From Mesostigma viride (lineage: Eukaryota; Streptophyta; Mesostigmatophyceae; Mesostigmatales; Mesostigmataceae): 27,500 nt of DNA. Position numbers and translations under genes: made by a program. The stretch covers positions 175,001 through 202,500 of the forward strand of contig RPFO01000850.1 of NCBI GenBank assembly GCA_009746045.1. The letters run 5' to 3'. The notes below the pieces were generated by a model that had not been told where the DNA came from, did not search any database, and saw nothing but the letters and a program-made list of their open reading frames with translations. Position 1 is the first letter of the stretch; each line of letters begins with the position of its first letter. This document shows positions 9,417-20,000 of the stretch, piece by piece.

Positions 9417-9452
9417 TGTAAGTAATTATATTTTTAAAATATATATCTTAAT
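9417..9452 (+). repeat. AT-rich retroelement tail, copy 2
   Basis: TGTAAGTAATTATATTTTTA as at 7224, preceded by a small inverted repeat TCAGA/TCTGA (9398-9416). It lies about 160 bases after the stop of the decayed element ending at 9255. Confidence 0.7.
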
Positions 9453-9567
9453 CAGTACATGCAATGCCGGCTACCATGGCCGCAGGGCGCACCTTATTAA
9501 TGCGGGCAACCCAAATTAGGCTCAACTAGGCTTCTGGCTATTTGTGGCATACCTTGGTTAACTTAAC

Positions 9568-9619
9568 TGGTTAAATGGAAATAAACAACACCCATTTCCC
9601 CGGAAGTAAACGACGCACG
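9568..9619 (+). repeat. 50-bp dispersed repeat, copy 2
   Basis: Partner of 6716-6765. Confidence 0.85.
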
Positions 9620-9772
9620 GTTCACAGTTATAACAGGGGCTCCATGTTTCAATGTGTACACTGTACAGTATACGCTGTACAGTATACGGCGAAACGCAGC
9701 CTCCGGGCGTCTGATGGCCATGCATGCATTGTCTGCCACGTAAGCAGTTGAATGATCCTGCCTCAAAGCTCC

Positions 9773-10080
9773 CGCTGGCTGGACATTCGCGACAATCCCA
9801 GAGCGAGTGGGTGCTACCCACCCACTGAACCCCCTGACCAGGGGGGGGGGGGGTTCCTGACCCCGCCCTCCCCCCCCCCCCCCTCGAGGGGGGGGCGGGG
9901 GGGGCAGAGGTGTCAACCCACACCTACCCCTCAACCTATGTAGTATCAAGCTAGGAGACAACCATGTAGCGCCTATGTAGTATACCAGGGTGGGTGGGGT
10001 TGCCACTACCCCGCACCCCCCCCCCCTATATCCCCTGCTAGTACTACCCCCTGAGTCCACCTGTACCAGGGGGGGGGGGG
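9773..10080 (+). repeat. poly-G/poly-C repeat block, copy 1
   Basis: Opens with GCGACAATCCCAGAGCGAGT, then CCTGACC, a run of 13 G (9841-9853), a run of 14 C (9870-9883), a G-rich run interrupted by one C, TGTCAACCCACACCTACCCC and CTGTACCAGG followed by more G. The order of words is shared with 10786-11040. Confidence 0.75.
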
Positions 10081-10171
10081 CGGGGTGTTCGGACCCTCAC
10101 ACACACACTCACTCATCAGGGGTTGCATGGGCCCGGGTGGCAGGGGCCGTCTGAACACCCCGCCACCCAGT

Positions 10172-10820
10172 GCACACTCGCTCCGGGATTGTCGCGCAAA
10201 CAGCCAGTCCAAACGCCCGAAAGCTCGCCCAAATGTCGATCCGAAGATCCAAGACGTACCCAAGTACGTCAAACAACCGTCCGCGCTCCACGCCCGTGGC
10301 CCCGCGCCTGCCCCCACCGCCGGCCCCACATGACGGGCCACCCACTACCCCGCCAGCTTGAGCTAGGTTTAATTGGAGATTCTCATGTGATAAGATCTTG
10401 AGCCCCTGGATTTTTGGAAATTGGGGAGGGTTAATCGCAGGGCTGGTTTTGGGAAAAAAGATCGGCACCAAAGGATGGTTAGAAGCGTTCAGCCCCCCCA
10501 ATACAATCATAGTTCTCTCTGACAGTTCAATTTTCAGTGCTGATGCTTATTAAGATTGTCCTAGCCCTGGATTAGTTTTCTACCTTCAAGATCGCAGCCC
10601 TGGATCGGTTAGACCCCTCGCAAGCTGGCGGTCACTGTATCGGTCTCGCGCACTAAACTGAATTAATCGGGCCACGTGGCAGTCTCCGGGCGGCTAATCA
10701 AACCTGACCGGACGGCCGACCAATCATCCGCGGGCCGGCCTCGGCTGGCCACTCGGGTCAGCGCGCATCGGGCGCCAATATTGAATATCTGGCTGTTTGC
10801 GACAATCCCGGAGCGAGTGT
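10172..10820. mobile_element. about 650-bp segment with inverted ends
   Basis: Left end ACACTCGCTCCGGGATTGTC and right end its reverse complement, with homology extending through AAACAGCCAG with a two-base indel (about 33 bp). There is no clear target duplication and no transposase. It may be a MITE or simply two oppositely oriented repeat ends. Confidence 0.45.
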
Positions 10821-11040
10821 CAACTACCCCCCTCCCGTCCCCCCCCTGAGTGAGCTGCATGCCAGGCCGGGGTCATGGGGGGGTCAGGGGTGGGTTAGAC
10901 CCCGCCCGCCAAAAGGCGCGGGGGGGATCGAGGGGGGGGAGGGGTCTCAAGTCTCAACCCATGCACCCCTACCCCTCATTGACCTGTACCAGGCCGGGGG
11001 TGGAGGGGTTGCTAGCCCCCCCCCCCCCCCCTTTCCCCCC
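10786..11040 (+). repeat. poly-G/poly-C repeat block, copy 2
   Basis: Same word order as 9773-10080: GCGACAATCCCGGAGCGAGT, C-rich, GGGGTCAGGGG, GACCCCGCCC, CGAGGGGGGG, GTCTCAACCCATGCACCCCT, CTGTACCAGGCC, then a long C run. Confidence 0.75.
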
Positions 11041-11640
11041 TACTCCCACTTGCCCCCCATTTCAATCACCGCTTTTCCCCGTCGCATGCCACATGTCACC
11101 ATTATTGGCCATGCAAATGTTAACGCCCCTAGCAGAGTGCCCGCACCTGTGCACCCGGTCAGCTGCACGTTTACCTGAGAGGAAAGACGCGAAGATCGTG
11201 GAAGCCGCATGGCCATCTGTAGGAAGACCTGCATGGAGGGAGGACTAGTGGCGAACACAAAGGGGGCTGACTGTGAGGTGGATGAAAAAAATTATAAGGT
11301 CATTGCTGGTGCATGCATGAGGCATAGGCGATTGGACTTAGAGTCTGGAGCTTGTAGTTGCAGCGCCCATCATGGTTCCTCGGCCGGGCTCTCCTCGCAA
11401 CAGGGTCTTGACGCATGACACCATGTGCGCAGACTGATTCACCTGAGGGAGTGGTTGCTTCTTCATGGTGAACACATTGAATAGCGGTCTCGCATGGCCG
11501 CTTTTGCAAAAGGCATTTCCCCCCCTAACTAACGCAGCTCTTGGGTTGGGACCGATGGTATAGAAATGACACTCACATATAGTACTCGATCTGTGACACT
11601 GTAGTGCCCCCACGCATGGCAAACGAGTACTTACTTAGTT
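11041..11640. other. intergenic, nothing recognised
   Basis: No protein-like frame on either strand and no repeats seen. Confidence 0.4.
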
Positions 11641-11749
11641 CAGCTTAAGAAATTGCTTTCTGCCAACGACCTAGACGTGCTACGGGCTTGCTGGCCACGA
11701 ACCTGGCCTAGCGATTATGAACGAGATCGGAGAACGGAGGGGCCGACCA

Positions 11750-12317
11750 ACCAGCAGAATTTACTCGCCGACCTTATTTATGCTGACGATATCACGCTCA
11801 TTGAGAAGCCGGAGTCTGACCAACTCTTGCTGGAGTGCCTGGCGCTCAGGGCTGGTGCTGTCGATCTAGAAATCAGCCCCAAAACGGAGGCCATAGCCCT
11901 CGGCCTGGCCGGGCCCACGCCCCCACTCTCCGCCTCTTAGACGACACCAAGGTAACCTACCCTACTTAAGGCCGCTTCAAGCTGCTCGGAAGCTGGATCC
12001 CCGACTGCAAGGATGACATGACGACCCGGATCGGCATGGCGTGGGGGCAGCTCCACGAGCACTGTCGCTGGTGGAGCAACCCTGCCCTGCCCCGGATTGT
12101 CAAGTCAACCCTGCTCAAGGTCGTCATTCTGATCGACGATCCTGTCAATATAATGTATAAAACAATGTACCTATGGCGCTGAGACATGGACACTGATGCA
12201 GAAGCTGGAGAAACGACTCGACCGCACCGTCACCAACATGCTGCGCAAGGTGGGAGAGCGATCGCAGCAATGGTGCTCACCACTAGACACTCCCGGCCAG
12301 TTAGGCTCGAAACACAC
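11750..12317 (+). pseudogene. non-LTR reverse-transcriptase fragment
   Basis: NLLADLIYADDITLIEK at about 11758-11808 is the RT catalytic (F/Y)xDD box. After a TAG and shift come FKLLGSWIPDCKDDMTTRIG and PALPRIVKSTLLK (11971-12120), then YGAETWTLMQKLEKRLDRTV and TNMLRKVGERSQQW (12172-12280). This order (YADD, FKYLG-like, K..L, YGAETWTL, R.LD) is the classic non-LTR RT core-to-thumb layout. At least two frame breaks show decay. N-terminal endonuclease absent. Confidence 0.85.
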
Positions 12318-12537
12318 GCCCTGATCAAGCATGCTGTTTCCGGCCCCACCGTCTAGGTCATCTAGTCGCTCTACACGTAAGCCAGCCATAATTTCAATGC
12401 ACAAGGATACACATTTCCATCACCATTCATCTTCATCATCCTGAACGACTCGAACACGCGGACAAGATAACGGCAGGCTCGAGCTACCATGGTCCGGATT
12501 CTCCCGATTTCTGGCCTGCGCTGGTTGTCTCCTTGAT
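12318..12537 (-). repeat. 220-bp dispersed repeat, copy C
   Basis: Inverted relative to copy A and about 98% identical. It begins directly after the reverse-transcriptase fragment ending near 12317. Confidence 0.9.
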
Positions 12538-12860
12538 GTTGGTTCCCTTCGGTTTGCACATTAGCAATGAGGATTTGTACGCTGATCTACCGTATGTTCC
12601 CACATTCTTAGACACAGGCGCCTGTGCCTAGCCGGGCACCTGGCCCGCACAGATCAGGTAGACACATCCGACAGACTAGCTGGCACCATGCAAGCCCGCA
12701 CAGCCCGGGCGTTTTGTCCTCACGTGGCATGCCCCAGGCCGCGCGCGGCAAGGTCGCCACTGGACTTTCCGTCATAGGCTAGGCATATGGACATGTGCCA
12801 CCCTAGGCGGGGCGGGCTCACGCCCTGGGAGCCCCCACGTTTGTCTGTTATACGGAGGCA
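12538..12860. other. intergenic, mobile-element debris
   Basis: No continuous frame until the QMTRKGRW stretch at 12864. Confidence 0.35.
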
Positions 12861-12863
12861 CAG

Positions 12864-12998
12864 ATGACACGTAAAGGTAGGTGGCAGACAGTAATGAAGG
12901 AGACCACCCCCAAGTCGGTGGGGGCTCCGCGTATGACCAAGTCTGGCATGCATAGTGATTCGGGCCGTGGTGCCCGCAACCCTGTCACTAGGAACTAG
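12864..12998 (+). pseudogene. mobile-element C-terminal module, copy 3 (RWQTVMKETTPKSVG)
   Basis: Forty-four codons starting MTRKGRWQTVMKETTPKSVG and ending GRGARNPVTRN then TAG, with an open upstream frame (TFVCYTEAQ). Similar in spacing to copy 1 at 3907-4014. DNA near the stop (GGTGCCCGCAACCCTGTCAC) also resembles 3890-3908. Confidence 0.45.
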
Positions 12999-13537
12999 AT
13001 AGCTACACCATCCACCCCATCCCATCTTCATTTCACTGAGGACGTATATGCTCACGTGACGCGGTTACGTGTAAATTAATTATAATTAAGTAGTACCTGG
13101 ACTTGATGAACGAAGGTCTGCATGCTATGACAAGATAAGCACATGCTTCTTTTCTTAGGGCAATTTGTAGTAAGCATGATATCTGTATGAGAGCAGGTTG
13201 ATTGTCAACTCAGAAACCACCCTGCATGCCAGTGTATGTTCTGAAAGAAGTCTCGGGCCACACAAGCTGATTTCTACACAGCGTGAGGCATCTGGCATGC
13301 GCCTTATCACATCGACAACAGCCACGTGGTGACGACTCTCAAAGTCAGTGGTACGATTAAACCCATGGATTGCCTTCCGGGCAATGAGAAAAGGCTGCGC
13401 AAGTCCCTCGAGCGGCCATGTGCATGCATCCATCAGGTTGGAAAGGTACCTACCCAAACAGCTTGTACTCCGTGACTCTTCCAAAGGAGCCTGAATGAAA
13501 ATACAACAACAACCTCCTTCGCGTTGCAAATGCCGCG

Positions 13538-13960
13538 TTACAAATTTGTTACCTTTTACCATCCCGCAATGTGAATTAGCTCCCACCAGCGGATACACTG
13601 ACATCAGCAACACCATGGAGTGAACAAGTGCACATGCAGATCAGAGAATGATGTATATGACAGCCCCATCATAATTTTGTCCAGGCTGTGCCATCTAATT
13701 TAAGTGGCTTCTGTGTAGCAGTGCCTAGATGCGACTAGCACACCACATGAATATGACGCTAACACAATGCCGTGGTTTGTACTCTTGTTTTCACAAAATT
13801 GCACTCATGCCTAAAGGGGCATTTCCACGCAAGAACTAACGTTGACCTAACTGGTCACTTTGACATCGTCTTTCAACAAGAAGTCGTTTCCGTAACCAAG
13901 TCAGTCACCGCTGGTATTCATTCACAGCAAAAAATCGCATTAACTTCGAGGAAAGTCTAT
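13538..13960 (-). promoter_or_regulatory. likely ORP 3' UTR ending near a TGTAA poly(A) signal
   Basis: Downstream of the TGA the first TGTAA on the minus strand (TTACA at 13538-13542) lies about 420 bases away. TGTAA is the usual chlorophyte polyadenylation signal. The assignment is by position only. Confidence 0.35.
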
Positions 13961-14053
13961 TCAGTAGATGTCTGGGCAGCGCTTCCAATCCCCTTGCTCC
14001 CTCGCCTGCCAATATTTCTCGTTGAAGGCCCATTGGCTGTCGTTCCCATCCAC
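13961..14053 (-). CDS. ORP last exon with stop codon
   Basis: Thirty codons ending NEKYWQAREQGDWKRCPDIY then TGA. The family C-terminus is aromatic Y-x-YW-ARE--W--CP-IF/Y, so this fits very well. Acceptor CCAAG is less typical than CAG but is the only nearby one in phase 0. Confidence 0.9.
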   Translation of the reverse strand: MDGNDSQWAFNEKYWQAREQGDWKRCPDIY

Positions 14054-17000
14054 CTTGGTTGTGACCAGGGCAGCTGATTCAGGATTGCGCTGTTGACACA
14101 AAGCACCCACATAATATATTCCAGGGGGCAGCAGCAGCCCAGCGATGCCTCGCCATTACTTGTCTACAGCACAGGAGCATGCTTGGAGGCAGGGGACAGC
14201 CCAACGTTTTGTAAAGCCGGAATAAATCAGGCTAAAATGCTCAGTGGTGTCCATTTACTGCAATAGCAGCTCAATCCGTCAGTGCAACAAAGTAAATAAG
14301 CTGGAATAGGTGTGCAACAACAGAGAAACCTGCTGCTGTCGACATCATTTTTCCAATGAAGAAACCAGATCGTGTGCCCTTCCAACAGGGAAAATTCGGA
14401 AATCTCATGGGCAACTTATCCCACAGGGACACAGTATGTACCTGCACCCCTATACCAGTAAGAGGATTGCGATCCTGTTGACGGTAGCACTCGCGTTGCA
14501 CAGCATATGCACAATGCCATTGTCTCCGCAAACTTCCGCATAACATAATCCTACTAGTGACACTATTTATACTTAATTGATATACTACTACAGCAGCACT
14601 CATATCACTGAGATCAGTCAAATAAAAGACTCACTGGGGAGGTCAAGGACCACGGGATCCCCACAAAATGGGGGTGGAAATGCTAGTCTCTGGCAGTCTG
14701 TCCACTGTCGTACTTCCACACACTCGTGAGAATTGTAATAATCCCTGAGCATGCGAAGAAATGTTTACACAGGATGGGATATTTAATATGATGGGGCTCA
14801 TGGCAAGCATAAAGAGCAACAGAGTGGAGTCCGCCGGGCCCACAGAAAGGGCAGTACGATGGACTGCTCCCACAGCGGGATGAGTGGCATTATCCACATT
14901 CACCCCGTTCATCCCTGGCAGCGTGCCATGGGGGGCAGTTACTGCCGATGATCCACCAAAGCAGCGCACACCGCAGTTGCTATTAATCCCACCCCCCCAT
15001 GTACCTCAGCATCGATGAAATCTCCCAAACGAACAGCACACACAATATACTGTTCACAGGGGCAGCACACCTGCAAGACTCACCTTCGTGAACCAGAGCA
15101 CCTCCCACTCCTTGCCCTCGCTACGCCGCACCCGCCGCGCGTGTCGCTGCTTCTCCTCGAGCCGCAGCTTCTCCACCGTCGCGCGCTCAAAGTCGCCCTC
15201 CTCCTGCGCTCACCACGGGGCGCACGCATCCACAAACAGAGTGCATGGTCCACTGGGCCACCCATGGTCACTGGGTGCATGCGGCAGATTGTCTGGGGGT
15301 GCCAACATAGAAGGGGGAGTCAGCTCCTGGCCATGCACCTAGGCTACCATGGTCACAAAACCACGATGCTGTCAGCATTATTACTTAGGAACAAGCACGT
15401 ACTAAGTAATCCAACGACTTCGCAACAGAGTTCTTAAAGGTGACGCATCAATTAGGCATGCATCTGATGGGTGGCCACTATCGCTGCATTCAAGCGCTGT
15501 GCTGTATGTGTGATAGCGTGGGCAAAAAACAGCCCATTCACATTGGGCCTGCAGAAACAGACGGGGCCGAAAGACGGAATATAATTAAGATAAAATGACA
15601 TGGGCCAGACAGTGTTTCTACTAAGGGTTTTTGTCATTCGTCAAATGGTTGACTAATTGCCTCGGCAATTCGTCAAACTGGTAGACTAATTGCCGAGGCA
15701 ATTCGTCAACCATTTGGGGGGAAGGGGGGGAGCTTTATTTCTTAATAATAAACTGAATCATCTGCTTAAGGTCCCTCACACACGCATCACACATGTAATG
15801 CATGTGGATAAAACACAATATAACAAGGTGGTTGACTGGTTGTTGACGACAACATAAAACAACAATTAGTATCGCACACCCTTTCCCTTCGTCAAGCTCT
15901 ACTCTCTTGCGTTTGTCGCGGCCCTGCCTGCCCTCCTTTCCATCTAAACTGCGACCTAGGTCCACGACATTTTCCGTTGCTTCCGGAACGGCTTTTCCAG
16001 CCTGCTTTTTAAACAGAGCATCTAAGGTACTAGTCTTGAACCCTGCCAACCCGTTTTTCTTTGACATTCTCTACCTCAACACTACCTATACATCGCAGGC
16101 CGCCATTAAAGAAACAATTTCGCATGCAATATTATATTAGTCGCCAGACGGCATTGAGTCAATTTTTCACCTGCCTGCCTGCCTGCCCGCATTTAATATT
16201 TCACCTGGCTGGTCTCTGGTGCCTTCCTCGTCCTGTCTGGTGGATGGTGCCTTCCTCGTCTCACTTAGTACTGGCCGCTGCACTCGACAAGGTTTTGTGT
16301 ATCTCACAGGTTTTTAGTTCAGTACCTCATCAGTACTTCAGTTTTGGGTCCTGAACTTTGGGCAGTGTACAAAGCCTTCAGCTGGTACGGGCTGACGGCC
16401 TGACGCCGCGCCGATGGACCTATGGTCTGGCCTCTCTATGGGAAAACCAGACTTGCGTGGTTGACGAATACACTAAACATTTCGTCAAACCGGTTGACGA
16501 ATTGCGAAAGATATTCGTCAATTGGTTGACGAACTGCCGAATTGGTTGACGAATGTGGTTGACGAATGGCCGAAAATGTTGACGAATTTACGACTAAAAA
16601 AAAATTCGTCAACCAGTTGACGAATTCGTCACGTTAGCAGAAGCTGGTGGAGAGCCCTTGTGGGAAACACATGCCGCAGCCACCACTACACACGGCCATG
16701 GGATGCCTCATCCGCTGGATCCTGGCATGTAAGGAACAATGGGCGAGGAGGTTGTTCCTGGGAGCTACGGGTAAGCCTGAGCCAGCACAAATAGTCAGCC
16801 ACGAGCCCATGCTCAAATGGGCCACACAATCAGTGCAACCGTGTCGATGGACGCAGCCCGACACTCTACTTCAAATACCTCCCACATTTCGCTTTAATTT
16901 AGTTGCAAAAACGTTAGGCTTGTGGAAAGTCAAAGTTTAGTTTGGCCATGCCAACAGCATCAGCTGGCACAGCAATGCTGCAATAGGAAGCACATTAGCA

Positions 17001-20000
17001 CAACATGGTTGCCGACGCACGCGCTGCCACTTACGAGGGCTCGCTGGTCTGGCCGGAAGCGGGAGTCCGTCGGCGCCAGCTGTTCGGCCATCTTGGGGAA
17101 CAGCTCTGCAGGAGCCATGTCATGGGGCCACCCCCACCACGCCCGTACACGGCTCCAGCCCGCCATCATTGCCAACGACCCAGCCACGGCCACAAGATAT
17201 CAACGACGACAACCACCCCAGCAGTCGTCCGGGTTGTGGCGCCCAGGAAACCAGTCCCAGTGAGGGCCAGGGATGCGGTCAGGACCGTGAGGGCCAACAG
17301 CACCACGAACGTGCCACCATCGCCATTGCAAGAATCGCCAGCACCGTGCCAGCAACGAAGATGATAAAGGCCGACATGGCAGCAACCACAGCAAGCATAA
17401 CGACAGCATAAAACACAGGGCGATGAGGATGTGGATGGTGGTGAGCAGTGGTGATCGACAGATTGCTGACAAACAGCCTTGCCTGAATCATTCCTTGATT
17501 CCTAACGTGAGGCAACAAACGTACACCCACCGTGGCAATCCCCAACACTGGACACTAAGCGATATTCCTCCAGATGCTTCCACGAGCCTTCTGGCCCCTT
17601 CCCCTTTTCCGTCGGAACAAGGCACATTAACGATAGACATGTAGACAGAGAGCACGTACCAACAAGAACACACGAGCCAGCCTCCACCTCTAATACCGTC
17701 TTGTGCAGCAGTGCGCGGCCAGAGCGTGAAAAGAAAAGGCATGATGCCGCACATTACTGTCCACTGTAACCGCAAAGCGTTAGCGGTTTCGCACGCGTGC
17801 ATGCCGTACCGTTAAGGGCGACAGCAAAGCGTGTGAGGTTGTACTGCTGGTCGCTGTTCGGCAGGGCCGGGTTCACCGTCCAGAGCGGGTTGGGCAGGCC
17901 CTTGAGCAGGTCCGGCGGCGCTGCCTTCTCTGCCGTCACGTGGAGGGACTCCATGTAGTTGCCCGACACGGTGCAAACGAGCTTGCCTGACGAGTCAAAT
18001 ACCTGCGATGGCGGCACAGGTGTCCATGCCACCAGCAGCAACGCATGCGTTGGTGAGCGGATGCGCGTGGAGATTGTACTCCATGTCAGGTTATGCACTT
18101 CATTCGTAGTGGAGTTTCATTCCTAGTGGAGACAATTAATGGCGGATAGGCAAACTTAATGTTAGCTATCATCTGAGAGCTAACATTAAGTTTGCCTATC
18201 CGCCATTAATTGTCTCCACACAATCGTTTACACAACGCGTACCCTGGGTCTAGGATATGAAAAGGCGCCAATCCTGGTCATGGAGGAAGTGCAGCCCACG
18301 GTTATGCATACATAACAACCAGCAGGTACAACATCACAAGTAAGACAATCATAAACAGCAGCTGCAGCATAACCTTGGCGGCTCATCCCCCACCAGACAA
18401 ACATGGTTGCCAGCACGCCACCGATGAACTAGTAGCCCGCAGCTGACCTCCTCCAGAAACACCAGCAGGTGCAAGAGTCTTTCACCCTACGTTCCACTTG
18501 GGCATTGACAGCAGAGTGAGCCGTCGTACCTGCCCCTTGCACTGAGCGCGCACGGCGCCCTGTGCTTTGAGGAACTTGAGCTTGCAGGCCTCCCCCGTGG
18601 TGTGGTTCTTGACGAGGATGTCCCCGTAGTTGTCGATCCACATCTTGCCCACGACCACGTTGTGGATGCACGTGGTCACCTTGGTCCACGAGAAGTGGTC
18701 GCCCCACGCCTTGAGTCGCAGGTGGGACACGCCCTCAGGCAGCACCTGAGGCCAGACGCCGCAACGCCGCGCCAGACCACAACATGCATCCATGATCAAC
18801 AGCGAGAATATATTATATGTACTAATGATGACAATAATCACGTTAATGAAAAATGACAATTTTTTATTCCTGCCAAATTCGATAAAAATCACATGGCAGT
18901 TACTATTTCCTGAAGTCCCTCCGAACACGGGAGCAAGTCACACCCACAGACAAATGACTGCTGCAGGGGGGAGTGCATGACACAGCCTGGTCCTCCATTA
19001 AAACTAGGAAATTGGCAGCAGACAACTCCTTGGCTGCCAACTTCTGCTGCTGTCGCGTCCTAGATCCTACCGTCCAAGCTGCCGTGCCAGTTTCGTCATG
19101 ATGCCCTACACCATGAACTGCCCGCTGTCCTCATCTGTCCACTGCACCCTGGTCCACTGCCCCAAGCGCCATGGCAACCCTAGTCGCACCATTACCGGGC
19201 GGCAGGCTTGTACCATACCTTGCGAACCCCTCATATAATGGAACTTCACTATCCATTAATTAGCATGGACTTTGTATCATTCAAATAGCGTGCCAGGACG
19301 GCAGGCATGGCCTGGCCACATGCAGCCAGGCAACGCACCTCGATGGAGCGCCCCCAGAACTTGTTCTTGATCTCCACCTCGCCGTAGTACTCGTACTGCG
19401 TGCCAGCCTCCTGGGAGCCTCCCTGGGCGTAGTACGCCGACACAGGTGGGTGGTGGCTCACCTGCCAGGTGCCGAGCAAGGGAGGGCAGATGGAGAACAG
19501 AGATGGCAGCCAACAGGGTGCAGCAGGAGGCTTGGTCAAGGAAACCCTTCGCAGACTAACAAGACTCACCATATGGTGAACTTCGCACACAGGAAATCCA
19601 AAGTGCTCCCACCTGCTGCCACTGAAACAAGATATTTTATTTGTTGGCCAAAGAAGGCACCGTTACAAAAATCTCCCCGCGGCCAGAGACACCAGCACCA
19701 AATCACCTGCCTCATGGGCCAAGGAACAAAAGCTTGAGGGTGGTCTTGGTGGCTACCGTGTGCGTGGGGGCTTGAGGGTGGTCTTGGTGGCTACCGTGTG
19801 CGTGGGGGCTTGACGGTGGTCTTGGTGGCTACGGTGTGCGTGGGGGCTTGACGGTGGTCTTGGTGGCTACCGTGTGCGTGGGGGCTTGACGGCGGTCTTG
19901 GTGGCTACCGTGTGCGTGGGGGCTTGAGGGTGGTCTTGGTGGCTACCGTGTGCGTGGGGGCTTGACGGTGGTCTTGGTGGCTACCGTGTGCGTGGGGGCT

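Noticed and set aside
9558-10510. Long Gly/Pro-rich frames
   Set aside because: Caused by poly-G/poly-C runs; no coherent domain.
13155-13616. 153-codon minus-strand frame downstream of the ORP stop codon
   Set aside because: No splice context, no recognisable composition; overlaps the likely 3' UTR and its TGTAA signal.
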